This document shows, one piece after another, positions 1-7,025 of a stretch of DNA of 64,000 nt. Position numbers and translations under genes: made by a program. The notes below the pieces were generated by a model. It saw only the letters and a program-made list of their open reading frames with translations, was not told the DNA's origin and made no database searches. The stretch is from an uncultured Clostridia bacterium. GTDB taxonomy: Bacteria; Bacillota; Clostridia; Christensenellales; QALW01. Location: contig CAKRZX010000007.1 in NCBI GenBank assembly GCA_934434555.1, positions 33,243-97,242 of the forward strand. Reading direction: 5' to 3'. How positions within the stretch are numbered: position 1 is the first letter of the stretch; the number at the start of each line of letters is the position of its first letter.

Positions 1-1
1 C

Positions 2-160
2 AGGATATGCGATAAAGACGGCAATACCGTAGCGGTAACAAAAAGGGAATACGGATTTGTTGATACATACAGCGTGGAAGTTGATAAAGAAGAAAACGCA
101 CTTCCCGCGCTGATACTTGCGCTGTCAATAGACGCAGAGGAGTGTTCACGAAACAGTTGA
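2..160 (+). CDS. C-terminal fragment of a LURP-one/YxjI-like protein
   Basis: An open frame enters from the left edge and stops with TGA at 158-160, giving about 52 residues. It contains a KREYGFVDTYSVEV stretch followed by an ALILALSIDAEE end. The alternating beta-strand pattern and the closing 'L-A-L-S-I-D' resemble the tail of the LURP-one-related (tubby-like, YxjI) family, whose role in bacteria is poorly known. The start lies outside the window. The stop overlaps the next gene's ATG (TGATG), which suggests co-transcription. The family assignment rests on a short tail and is tentative. Confidence 0.45.
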   Translation, partial: RICDKDGNTVAVTKREYGFVDTYSVEVDKEENALPALILALSIDAEECSRNS

Positions 161-1059
161 TGAAAAATAAAAACGATATTTCAGGCGTAATCTGTGCGCT
201 TGTACCCAATATTATTTTCGGGTTCAGTTTTCTGTTTTCAAAAACGGCGCTCAATTTTGCCCATCCGCTGATAATTCTTGCCGTCAGGTTTACTGTGGCG
301 TTTGCCGCAATGTTTATTTTGCGGGTTATCGGCGCAATAAAAGTGAATTTCAAGGGCAAAAACGTAAAAATGATTCTGCTTATGTCACTGATGCAGCCGC
401 TTTTATATTTTTTGCTTGAACTTTACGGGTTAAAGGGAACGTCAAGTGCGCTTTCGGGAGTAATAACATCACTTGTGCCTATCGGTGTAATAGTGCTTTC
501 GGCTGTTTTCTTAAAGGAAAAACCGACAAAATTGCAGATTGTCTGCTCGGTGATTTCGGTTGCCGCCGTTGCGGCGGTAAGTCTGCTTGCGGCTAACGGC
601 GGAGGGAAAACAGAAATTACAGCCTGTATTATGCTCATATGCGCAGTTGTTGCAGCGTCTGTTTTTAACATTTTGAGCCGAGGCGAGGCAAAGAATTTTT
701 CGCCCGTTGAACGCACGTATATGATGTTCGCGGTGGGGGCGGCGGGGTTCGATATTATTGCCCCGTGCGTTTTAAGGGAAAAGTTTGTTCCCGAACTTCT
801 GTTTGCCTGCTCACATATTGAATTTTGGGGCGCGATACTTTATCTTTCTGTTGCGTCAAGCGTGTTCGCGTTTTTAATGTACAATTACGCCACAAGCAAA
901 ATCGACGCGGTTCGCGCGGCATCGTTTTCAAACATAATAACCGTCGTTTCGGTTTTTGCCGGCGTGGTTATTCTTAAAGAACCGCTTTCAATATTGCAGA
1001 TTATACTCTGCGTGATTATTATTCTGTCCGTATGGGGAGTGAACAGGGTGAAAAAATGA
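160..1059 (+). CDS. EamA/DMT-superfamily transporter
   Basis: Integral membrane protein of about 299 residues built from two homologous five-helix halves, the layout of EamA drug/metabolite transporters. Helices such as IIFGFSFLFSKTAL near the N-terminus and a second-half pair near residues 215-285 are clear, and the end is KK-rich and cytosolic. Substrate cannot be read from sequence; members export amino acids, nucleosides or drugs. ATG at 160 is taken as start because it overlaps the previous stop. A GTG at 142 and a TTG at 157 are also in frame, and a GAGGAG at 137-142 is closer to the TTG, so the exact start is uncertain. No hairpin follows directly. Confidence 0.82.
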   Translation: MKNKNDISGVICALVPNIIFGFSFLFSKTALNFAHPLIILAVRFTVAFAAMFILRVIGAIKVNFKGKNVKMILLMSLMQPLLYFLLELYGLKGTSSALSGVITSLVPIGVIVLSAVFLKEKPTKLQIVCSVISVAAVAAVSLLAANGGGKTEITACIMLICAVVAASVFNILSRGEAKNFSPVERTYMMFAVGAAGFDIIAPCVLREKFVPELLFACSHIEFWGAILYLSVASSVFAFLMYNYATSKIDAVRAASFSNIITVVSVFAGVVILKEPLSILQIILCVIIILSVWGVNRVKK

Positions 1060-1231
1060 ACGGATACAATTCCCGCAAATCTTCCCGAGCCGTTTTTGCT
1101 CATAAACACTATGGTGCTGGAAGGCAGATTCGTGCTTGAAAAAAGCCACACGCACGCGTTTTATCACAAAGAACGGAATTGCGGTTACGGCGGGACATAA
1201 AACCCCGGATGTAAAACAGACAAAGCACAAT

Positions 1232-2236
1232 TTAACGCTTTTCTATTTTACAGCCCGTATAGTAGTGCAAAAGAATTTCACTGTACGTCTTTCCCGAAAG
1301 CGCAAGCGCCTGTGCGCCGTGCTGGCTCATACCCACACCGTGACCGTAGCCGCGCTGGGTAAAAATTATTTTTCCGTCTGCGATTCTGAAAGTAAAATCG
1401 GTTGAGCGCAGGTCAAGCGCTTTTCTCAACGCCGTGGCTTTAATGCTCTTTTCACCGATTTTTACCGTTGAAACTCTGCCCGCGTCGGTAAAAGATATTA
1501 TTTTAAGGTCTATTTTATCAATGCTCAAATCAGGAAACGCGGCGTTTATCTTGCTTACAAATTCGTCTTTCGTAAATGACTTTTCCTGTGTGTATTTTTC
1601 CGTGTCGATGGGCGTATCCACGCTTACAAGATAAGGACGGTTTCCGCCGAAAACGGAAACGCAGTCTTCGGTTTTGCCAACGCTTGAAGAGTGGTACAGC
1701 GCACATATGGGCTTTGAACCGTAGGTAAGAATCTCGCCCGCGGTGCTTTCTACCGCCTCACGGATATTTTTAAGATACTTTTCGTAATTTTCGCCCCACT
1801 GGGAACGCATTTTTTCATCGCTTTTATACGCCTGACAGTGCTTGGAATCGGTACAGATATCCGCGCCTTTGGCACAGCCGCCGCCGTCCATTTTATAATA
1901 AAGATACGTGCGCGCCGCCACGGCCTGTGCTTTTAAGGCTTCGGGGGAAAAGGTGGGATAAACTTCGCCCGCCACAACGCCCACAATATATTCTTCCGCG
2001 TCCATTTCGGTTTTTTCATTGTCAATCATAACGCTGACGGTTTTTGCCGGCACTTTCTCAACGCTTTTTGCTTCCTCTTCGATTTTAGGGGAAGAAATGC
2101 GGGTTATGCTTGTCTTTGCCGTGGCGGAAGAGATTATTTCCACTTCGTTATCTTTCTTTTGCGAGAACAAAAGGCAGCACAGCGCGAGCATAACCGCCGC
2201 AATAAGCGCACAAAACGGAATTTTTAACTTTTCCAC
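1232..2236 (-). CDS. spoIID: Stage II sporulation protein D (SpoIID), peptidoglycan lytic transglycosylase
   Basis: SpoIID cleaves glycan strands during engulfment of the forespore, working with SpoIIM and SpoIIP at the septal membrane. The 334-residue product has one N-terminal membrane anchor (about residues 6-26), a low-complexity linker, then the SpoIID domain starting with MDAEEYIVGVVAGEV and the catalytic-region motif ALKAQAVAARTYLYY. The C-terminus has the family signature GYGHGVGMSQHGAQALA and a final YY.GC stretch. Start is GTG at 2236-2234 after GGTGAT. It follows a small membrane-protein gene by 12 bases on the same strand, so the two are probably one transcript. Its presence is direct evidence for endospore formation. 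Confidence 0.95.
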   Translation of the reverse strand: MEKLKIPFCALIAAVMLALCCLLFSQKKDNEVEIISSATAKTSITRISSPKIEEEAKSVEKVPAKTVSVMIDNEKTEMDAEEYIVGVVAGEVYPTFSPEALKAQAVAARTYLYYKMDGGGCAKGADICTDSKHCQAYKSDEKMRSQWGENYEKYLKNIREAVESTAGEILTYGSKPICALYHSSSVGKTEDCVSVFGGNRPYLVSVDTPIDTEKYTQEKSFTKDEFVSKINAAFPDLSIDKIDLKIISFTDAGRVSTVKIGEKSIKATALRKALDLRSTDFTFRIADGKIIFTQRGYGHGVGMSQHGAQALALSGKTYSEILLHYYTGCKIEKR

Positions 2237-2248
2237 ATAATCACCGCC

Positions 2249-2587
2249 CTAATCGATTATATAAGGACAGCCGTAAATGCGGACGTTTCCGGAAATATAA
2301 GTCTGCATTAAAACGTTGCCCTTATAAATACTATTGCTTTTTGCGGTGTAATATTCCCGAATAACTTTGCCGCCGGGAATTAAATCTGCCTTGTTTATTT
2401 CGCTTTCGTCAAGGCGGTAAACGTAAAAGCCGTCAGCCTGCCACTTTTCGCTTTTGGGGAAAACTTCGCCGTACGCGCGGGGCGAAACGACGTACGTGTT
2501 TTCGGGTTCAAGGCCGAAAACGGGAAGCGTGAAAAGCACGGCAAGCATAAGCGCAAACACTATTAAAAGTACAATGTATTTTTCCAT
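2249..2587 (-). CDS. Small N-terminally anchored protein, unknown function
   Basis: Product of 112 residues with a hydrophobic N-terminus (about residues 4-24, IVLLIVFALMLAVLF) that could be a signal anchor, followed by about 85 polar, mostly beta-like residues ending in a short hydrophobic tail. No known domain was recognised. Start is ATG preceded by AAGGAGAG, but that ribosome-binding site lies inside the hairpin just upstream. It sits between rho and spoIID on the same strand; a sporulation or cell-surface role is only a guess from this position. Confidence 0.7.
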   Translation of the reverse strand: MEKYIVLLIVFALMLAVLFTLPVFGLEPENTYVVSPRAYGEVFPKSEKWQADGFYVYRLDESEINKADLIPGGKVIREYYTAKSNSIYKGNVLMQTYISGNVRIYGCPYIID

Positions 2588-2632
2588 AAAAAAACTCTCC
2601 TTTACATCAGCAATTATTGCTTAAAGGAGAGT
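2588..2632 (-). terminator. rho terminator hairpin that also covers the next gene's ribosome-binding site
   Basis: The arms ACTCTCCTTTA (2594-2604) and TAAAGGAGAGT (2622-2632) form an 11-base stem. Inside them, AGCAA and TTGCT extend the pairing. Read on the - strand, the stem is followed by seven T residues (2587-2593) and then the ATG of the next gene. It therefore looks like an intrinsic terminator after rho whose 3' arm contains the AAGGAGAG ribosome-binding site of the downstream small membrane protein. Confidence 0.75.
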
Positions 2633-2643
2633 GTTTTATTCAT

Positions 2644-3984
2644 TTAATATGCATTATTTATCGTTTCGATAAGTTCTTTGTTTGAACGGTTCGCTTTCAT
2701 AACCGAAAGCATCTGTTCGGGCTTGTCGGCAAACATCCTGCGCAGACGGTACGCACATTCGAGTTCTTCGGGCGTAAGCAGAAGTTCTTCTTTGCGCGTC
2801 CCGGATTTATTGATGTCTATTGCGGGGAAAATCCGCTTTTCCGCAAGACGGCGGTCAAGATGAAGTTCGCTGTTGCCGGTGCCTTTGAATTCTTCAAAGA
2901 TTATATCGTCCATACGGGAACCCGTTTCAACAAGCGCCGTGGCAAGAATGGTAAGACTCCCGCCGTTTTCTATGTTCCGCGCCGCACCGAAAAATTTCTT
3001 GGGCTTGTAAAGCGCGCCGGGGTCAATACCGCCGGAAAGCACTTTTCCGGTAGGTGCAATTACAAGGTTGTAAGCGCGGGCAAGGCGGGTGATACTGTCA
3101 AGCAGGATAACCACGTCGCGGCCGTGTTCCACAAGGCGCATGGCACGCTCCAACACCATTTCGGCAACTTTTATATGATTTTCAGGCATTTCGTCAAAGG
3201 TGGAATAAAGCACTTCGCCGTTTACCGAGCGCTGCATATCGGTAACTTCTTCGGGACGCTCGTCAATAAGCAGAACCATAAGTTCGCATTCGGGGTGATT
3301 CTTTTCTATTGCGCGGGCAACGTTTTTAAGAAGCACGGTTTTGCCGCTTTTGGGCTGAGCCACAATCATACTGCGCTGACCCTTGCCGATAGGGGCAATA
3401 AGGTCGATAAGTCGAAGCGATATATCGTCGCCGCCGCCCTCTAACGTAAGCCGTTTATCGGGATATATGGGCGTAAGTGACTCAAAACGGCGGCGGTGTG
3501 CCGCAACGTCGGGACGCAGGTCGTTTATTGAAAGCACGTACAGGAGCGCCGCATACTTTTCACCCTCACGTAAGGGGCGGGTCTTGCCCGAAACCTTATC
3601 GCCCGTGCGAAGATTAAAGCGCCTGATTTGCGCAATCGAAACGTAAACGTCCTTTTTTATACCCTTTTTTGCAAACTCAAAAGGACCGCACCTGAGGAAT
3701 CCGTAGCCGTCGGGTAAAATTTCAAGCACGCCGCAGCAGTCACCGCAGTCGCCGGAAGAAAGCATTTCGGTTACCGCCTGATTAAGGCTTTCATCCTTTA
3801 TGTCCTCGCTTTTTACTGGAATATCCGGGTCAACGCGCGCTTCCTGTTCAGCCCGACGCTGTTTTTCGTTAAGAAAAGCAATAATTTCAGCCTTTCGCGC
3901 GCCGGAAGGCAAAGTTACACCCGCAAGGGCGGCAAATTCTTTGAGTTCGGAAAGTTTCATGGAAGAAAAATCGGTTGTGTTCAT
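2644..3984 (-). CDS. rho: Transcription termination factor Rho
   Basis: Hexameric RNA-dependent ATPase that ends transcription. The 446 residues contain a Rho N-terminal SAP-like helical domain (residues 8-42), a short charged linker, a cold-shock-like RNA-binding domain (about 85-155, GVLEILPDGYGFLR), and a RecA-type motor with Walker A PKSGKT near 211-216, Walker B VILLDSITRLARAYN near 285, and GKVLSGGIDPGAL near the Q/R loop region. Start ATG at 3984 lies about 50 bases from a consensus promoter. The gene stands alone: a divergent gene begins beyond its promoter and a hairpin follows its stop. Confidence 0.97.
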   Translation of the reverse strand: MNTTDFSSMKLSELKEFAALAGVTLPSGARKAEIIAFLNEKQRRAEQEARVDPDIPVKSEDIKDESLNQAVTEMLSSGDCGDCCGVLEILPDGYGFLRCGPFEFAKKGIKKDVYVSIAQIRRFNLRTGDKVSGKTRPLREGEKYAALLYVLSINDLRPDVAAHRRRFESLTPIYPDKRLTLEGGGDDISLRLIDLIAPIGKGQRSMIVAQPKSGKTVLLKNVARAIEKNHPECELMVLLIDERPEEVTDMQRSVNGEVLYSTFDEMPENHIKVAEMVLERAMRLVEHGRDVVILLDSITRLARAYNLVIAPTGKVLSGGIDPGALYKPKKFFGAARNIENGGSLTILATALVETGSRMDDIIFEEFKGTGNSELHLDRRLAEKRIFPAIDINKSGTRKEELLLTPEELECAYRLRRMFADKPEQMLSVMKANRSNKELIETINNAY

Positions 3985-4035
3985 TTGATATTATCCTTTT
4001 TATAAATGTGTCTTTGAGGGATATGTTACCGGTTC

Positions 4036-4064
4036 AGTATAAGGCAAAAAGAAAATTTTGTCAA
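4036..4064 (-). promoter_or_regulatory. Sigma-A promoter of rho
   Basis: On the - strand TTGACA (4064-4059), a 17-base spacer and TATACT (4041-4036) lie about 50 bases before the rho start codon. Confidence 0.8.
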
Positions 4065-4105
4065 GGCAAAAAAATGTCTAAATTTGCGTCTTTTTCAGTA
4101 AAAAC

Positions 4106-4134
4106 TTGACCTTGGGGCGCTGATGTGGTATACT
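4106..4134 (+). promoter_or_regulatory. Sigma-A promoter of the 4156-6996 operon
   Basis: TTGACC (4106-4111), 17-base spacer, TATACT (4129-4134), 21 bases ahead of the ATG at 4156. It faces away from the rho promoter, with 41 bases between the two -35 boxes. Confidence 0.8.
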
Positions 4135-4155
4135 GATAAACAAGGAGAATTTATA

Positions 4156-5067
4156 ATGAAACATATTATTTTTATCTGTGACGGCGAAAACGGCAATGTC
4201 CGCAAGCCGCTTATGGATTCTTTTTATGAAAACGGAATTTCGGGCATATGCGCGCCCGAACTTGAAACAGGAACGGAAAAACTGCTTACGGCGTTCGGAT
4301 TCAGCCTTGAAAACTGCGAAAAGTGCGCCGCACCGTTTATTGCCGCATCTGAGGGGATAAATCTTGCGCCCGACGATTCCGCGGCGGAACTCAGATTTTT
4401 GAGCAAGGATAAAATTTCTTCTGGCGAGGCGGAAATGCTTGCCGACGGGCTTAACGAATATTCCGGGTTCGGCGCAAATGAGTTTTACGCCTGTGACGGC
4501 GAGAATTGCTTGCTTGTTATGCGGCAAAATGCCGAAATGCCCGATGAAACCAAGTGCTCGGCGGCAGTAAGAAATAATCCGATAAACGAAAGGCGCCGCA
4601 AAAGGGGCTTGGGCATTGTAGAAGGGTGTCAAATTAAAGACAAAAGTGCAAAAACGTACCTGCCTGATTATTACACCTATACGGGAAAGCGCTGTGCCCT
4701 TACGGCAAACAACAGCATTGCGCGGGGGATAGCGCGGCTTGCAAATATTGAACTTTACGATTCCGACGCGCCGGAAGAGGACTTTTTGGCAAAGGCGCAG
4801 GCGGCATTGAACGCCTTTGACGACGGCTTTGACGCGGCGTTTGTGCATTTTAATTTTTCAAAAGATATGATTCAAAACGCCGATACCGCTTTGACGTTTA
4901 TCGTCAACGGGCTTCGCGCCAGGGGCGAGGATTACGGCGCACTTATTATGTTCGATTCGGATTATATTATGTATTACCCGCAGTTCGGGAACAAGTTAAA
5001 CGAGGATATCCCTCGTTCGGTGGGGGTAAAATTCTTTTTTACGTTAGGAGAGCAGTATGGAAAATAA
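4156..5067 (+). CDS. Degenerate cofactor-independent phosphoglycerate mutase (ApgM-like) homologue
   Basis: Product of 303 residues, start ATG after AAGGAGAA. It opens with IIFICDGENGNVRKPL, matching the first metal site of the alkaline-phosphatase superfamily, and has the ApgM-like insert (NLAPDDSAAELRFLSKDKIS, then GEAEMLADGLNEY) and a TANNSIARGIARLANIE segment. The late motif that in active ApgM reads roughly D-x-x-x-H-D-G has become VHFNFSKDMIQNADTA, keeping one His but losing the paired Asp/His ligands. Family membership is fairly clear. Loss of activity is my inference. It overlaps the next gene by 11 bases and heads an operon with a CPBP protease, rlmH and tadA. Confidence 0.7.
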   Translation: MKHIIFICDGENGNVRKPLMDSFYENGISGICAPELETGTEKLLTAFGFSLENCEKCAAPFIAASEGINLAPDDSAAELRFLSKDKISSGEAEMLADGLNEYSGFGANEFYACDGENCLLVMRQNAEMPDETKCSAAVRNNPINERRRKRGLGIVEGCQIKDKSAKTYLPDYYTYTGKRCALTANNSIARGIARLANIELYDSDAPEEDFLAKAQAALNAFDDGFDAAFVHFNFSKDMIQNADTALTFIVNGLRARGEDYGALIMFDSDYIMYYPQFGNKLNEDIPRSVGVKFFFTLGEQYGK

Positions 5068-6073
5068 TCTTTCTTTATACGCGCGTGCGGAATACGATAA
5101 TCAGCGCTACCCGAAAAAGTGGCAGGCAATGCTTGCCGTTTTTCTGCAATGGCCGGCTGCATATGCCGTTATAATGGCATTCTATGCCGCTTTCGGTGTC
5201 AATTACAGCCGCCTTTTTTCAAGCGAATTCGGTGCGGATATGTTCAACGGAATAGTATCACAGTTTTTTGCGGTAATGATAGTTCCGCTTTTTATGCTTT
5301 CGGTAACAAAAAAGGACGCCGCGTCAACGTTAAGAATGAGAAAAAAAGTGGATTTTGTGCAGATACTTGCTTTGCTTATAATGAGCGTGGGCGTATTCTT
5401 TGTTGCACAGACGCTTAACAGCATTGTTGTTACATCGCTTTCGCAAATTTTCGGCGAGCCGTCCGATGCGGGCGAAATGGCAGACGCGCAAAACGGGGTG
5501 CAACTTCTGTTCAGCATAGCGGTTATTTGCGCTCTTCCCGCGCTGGGCGAAGAAATGCTTTTCCGCGGGTACTGTCTGCGCGCTTTTGAACGCACGTCAA
5601 CCGCGGCGGCAATACTTATGTCGTCAATGCTGTTTTCAATAATGCACGGTAACGCACAACAGATGTTCTACGCCTTTGCTGTGGGAATTCTGCTTGCGGT
5701 TGTTACAATAAATTCCGACTGCCTTTTTGCAGGCACAACAGTGCATTTTACGCTTAATCTGATTTCGGTTGTGCTTACGTACCCGCCGGTATACGAAAAA
5801 TATGAGTATTTCGTTGAAAAGTATTCAACTGTATACAGCGCATTTGTAATGGCGGTATCGCCCGCGATTCTTGCCGGCGGACTTGTGCTGTTTCTGCTTT
5901 ACACAAAAAAGAAAAACAGGCGTCTTTACGGCAAAGGCTATGTAAGCGATATGGCGTACCCGAAGATGATGAAAAAGGAAAGCGGCGGGCAAAAAGCAAT
6001 GGGAATTGTTTTCTTCGTTCTGTTTTTGCTTATCAATATTTGTTCGGCAATAGCACAGTGGCGGGGGATTTAA
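5057..6073 (+). CDS. CPBP-family intramembrane metalloprotease (CAAX/Abi type)
   Basis: Membrane protein of 338 residues with about eight predicted helices. The diagnostic glutamate motif GEEMLFRGYCL (near residues 164-174) and the following SIMHGN and HFTLN histidine motifs form the active site expected for CPBP glutamic/metal proteases. Start ATG at 5057 follows TTAGGAGAG and overlaps the upstream gene. A long cytosolic-looking stretch rich in K and R follows the last core helix, then one more helix closes the protein. Bacterial homologues act in membrane protein or peptide processing; the substrate here is unknown. Confidence 0.88.
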   Translation: MENNLSLYARAEYDNQRYPKKWQAMLAVFLQWPAAYAVIMAFYAAFGVNYSRLFSSEFGADMFNGIVSQFFAVMIVPLFMLSVTKKDAASTLRMRKKVDFVQILALLIMSVGVFFVAQTLNSIVVTSLSQIFGEPSDAGEMADAQNGVQLLFSIAVICALPALGEEMLFRGYCLRAFERTSTAAAILMSSMLFSIMHGNAQQMFYAFAVGILLAVVTINSDCLFAGTTVHFTLNLISVVLTYPPVYEKYEYFVEKYSTVYSAFVMAVSPAILAGGLVLFLLYTKKKNRRLYGKGYVSDMAYPKMMKKESGGQKAMGIVFFVLFLLINICSAIAQWRGI

Positions 6074-6544
6074 GTGGAAATCAGGATTATGGCGGTAGGC
6101 AAACTTCAAAAAATGTACCTTGAAGCGGAAAATGAATTTCTTAAACGTTTAACGCGGTACGCAAAATGTACACTGATTGAAGTCGCCGATTCACAGGCGC
6201 CGGAAAAACTTTCGCCCGCGCAAAAGGCGGCGGTACAGAAAGAAGAATGGGAGAGAATAGAAAAGAAGCTTTCGGCAAACGATTTTTTCATTGCTCTTGA
6301 TTCTTCCGGCAAGCAACTTTCAAGCGAGGATTTTGCCGCAAAACTGAAAGAGTGGCAGGGTGTGAAAAATCCCGTGTTCGCCCTCGGCGGGTCGCTGGGC
6401 TTTTGTGAACAGGCACTGAAACGGGCGGATATGCGGCTTTCACTTTCGGAAATGACGTTTACCCACTCAATGGCAAGGGTGATTCTGCTTGAACAGATTT
6501 ACCGCGGATTTAAGATAATGAACGGAGAACCGTATCACAAGTGA
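6074..6544 (+). CDS. rlmH: 23S rRNA pseudouridine-1915 N3-methyltransferase RlmH
   Basis: SPOUT-class methyltransferase that modifies helix 69 of 23S rRNA in assembled ribosomes. The 156-residue length is normal. Visible motifs: FALGGSLGF, the SPOUT knot region, and the C-terminal EQIYRGFKIMNGEPYHK typical of RlmH. The start is GTG at 6074, placed directly after the upstream TAA, with GCGGGGG as ribosome-binding site. It overlaps tadA by four bases. Confidence 0.95.
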   Translation: MEIRIMAVGKLQKMYLEAENEFLKRLTRYAKCTLIEVADSQAPEKLSPAQKAAVQKEEWERIEKKLSANDFFIALDSSGKQLSSEDFAAKLKEWQGVKNPVFALGGSLGFCEQALKRADMRLSLSEMTFTHSMARVILLEQIYRGFKIMNGEPYHK

Positions 6545-6996
6545 TTAAAGACGACTATTATTTTATGGAAAGGGCGCTTATGCAGGCAAAAACCGCATTC
6601 AGGCACGGCGAAGTGCCCGTAGGCGCGGTTGTGGTGAAAGACGGGAAAGTTATTTCACGCGGATATAACCGCCGCGAAAGCGACAGGGACCCCACCGCTC
6701 ATGCGGAGCTTATTGCAATGCGCCGCGCGGCAAAGAAACTTAATTCGTGGCGGCTTACGGGATGCACGCTTTACGTTACCCTTGAACCGTGCCCGATGTG
6801 TTCGGGAGTGATTATAAACTCCCGCATAGACCGCGTTGTGTTCGGTGCATACGACGCAAAAGCCGGCTGCTGCACGACGCTTTATCATCTTTGCAGCGAT
6901 GAGCGTTTTAATCACCGCACCGAAATTTTGGGCGGTGTAAATGAGGACGAATGCGGAGAAATCCTTTCGCGTTTTTTTAAGGAAAAGAGAAGATGA
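6541..6996 (+). CDS. tadA: tRNA-specific adenosine-34 deaminase TadA
   Basis: Zinc enzyme that converts A34 to inosine in tRNA-Arg(ACG). The zinc site is complete: TAHAEL (His and catalytic Glu, near residue 58) and PCPMCSG (two Cys, near 87-92). Length of 151 residues is normal. The GTG start overlaps the rlmH stop (GTGA), so translation is coupled. A strong hairpin follows at once, ending the four-gene operon. Confidence 0.96.
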   Translation: MIKDDYYFMERALMQAKTAFRHGEVPVGAVVVKDGKVISRGYNRRESDRDPTAHAELIAMRRAAKKLNSWRLTGCTLYVTLEPCPMCSGVIINSRIDRVVFGAYDAKAGCCTTLYHLCSDERFNHRTEILGGVNEDECGEILSRFFKEKRR

Positions 6997-7023
6997 AAAC
7001 CGCCGCAAAGGGCGGTTTTTTTT
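6997..7023. terminator. Bidirectional terminator between tadA and the GH127 gene
   Basis: Stem AAACCGCC (6997-7004) with GGCGGTTT (7011-7018), loop GCAAAG, followed by eight T on the + strand. On the - strand a T-rich stretch also follows, so it may serve the convergent glycosidase gene that ends at 7026. Confidence 0.85.
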
Positions 7024-7025
7024 AA

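Noticed and set aside
2860..3444. 194-residue frame on the + strand
   Set aside because: It is antisense to rho, whose frame has all expected motifs; the reverse frame is composition-driven.
4078..4848. 256-residue frame on the - strand
   Set aside because: Antisense to the ApgM-like gene, rich in Arg, Phe and Ile with no start signal; a shadow frame.
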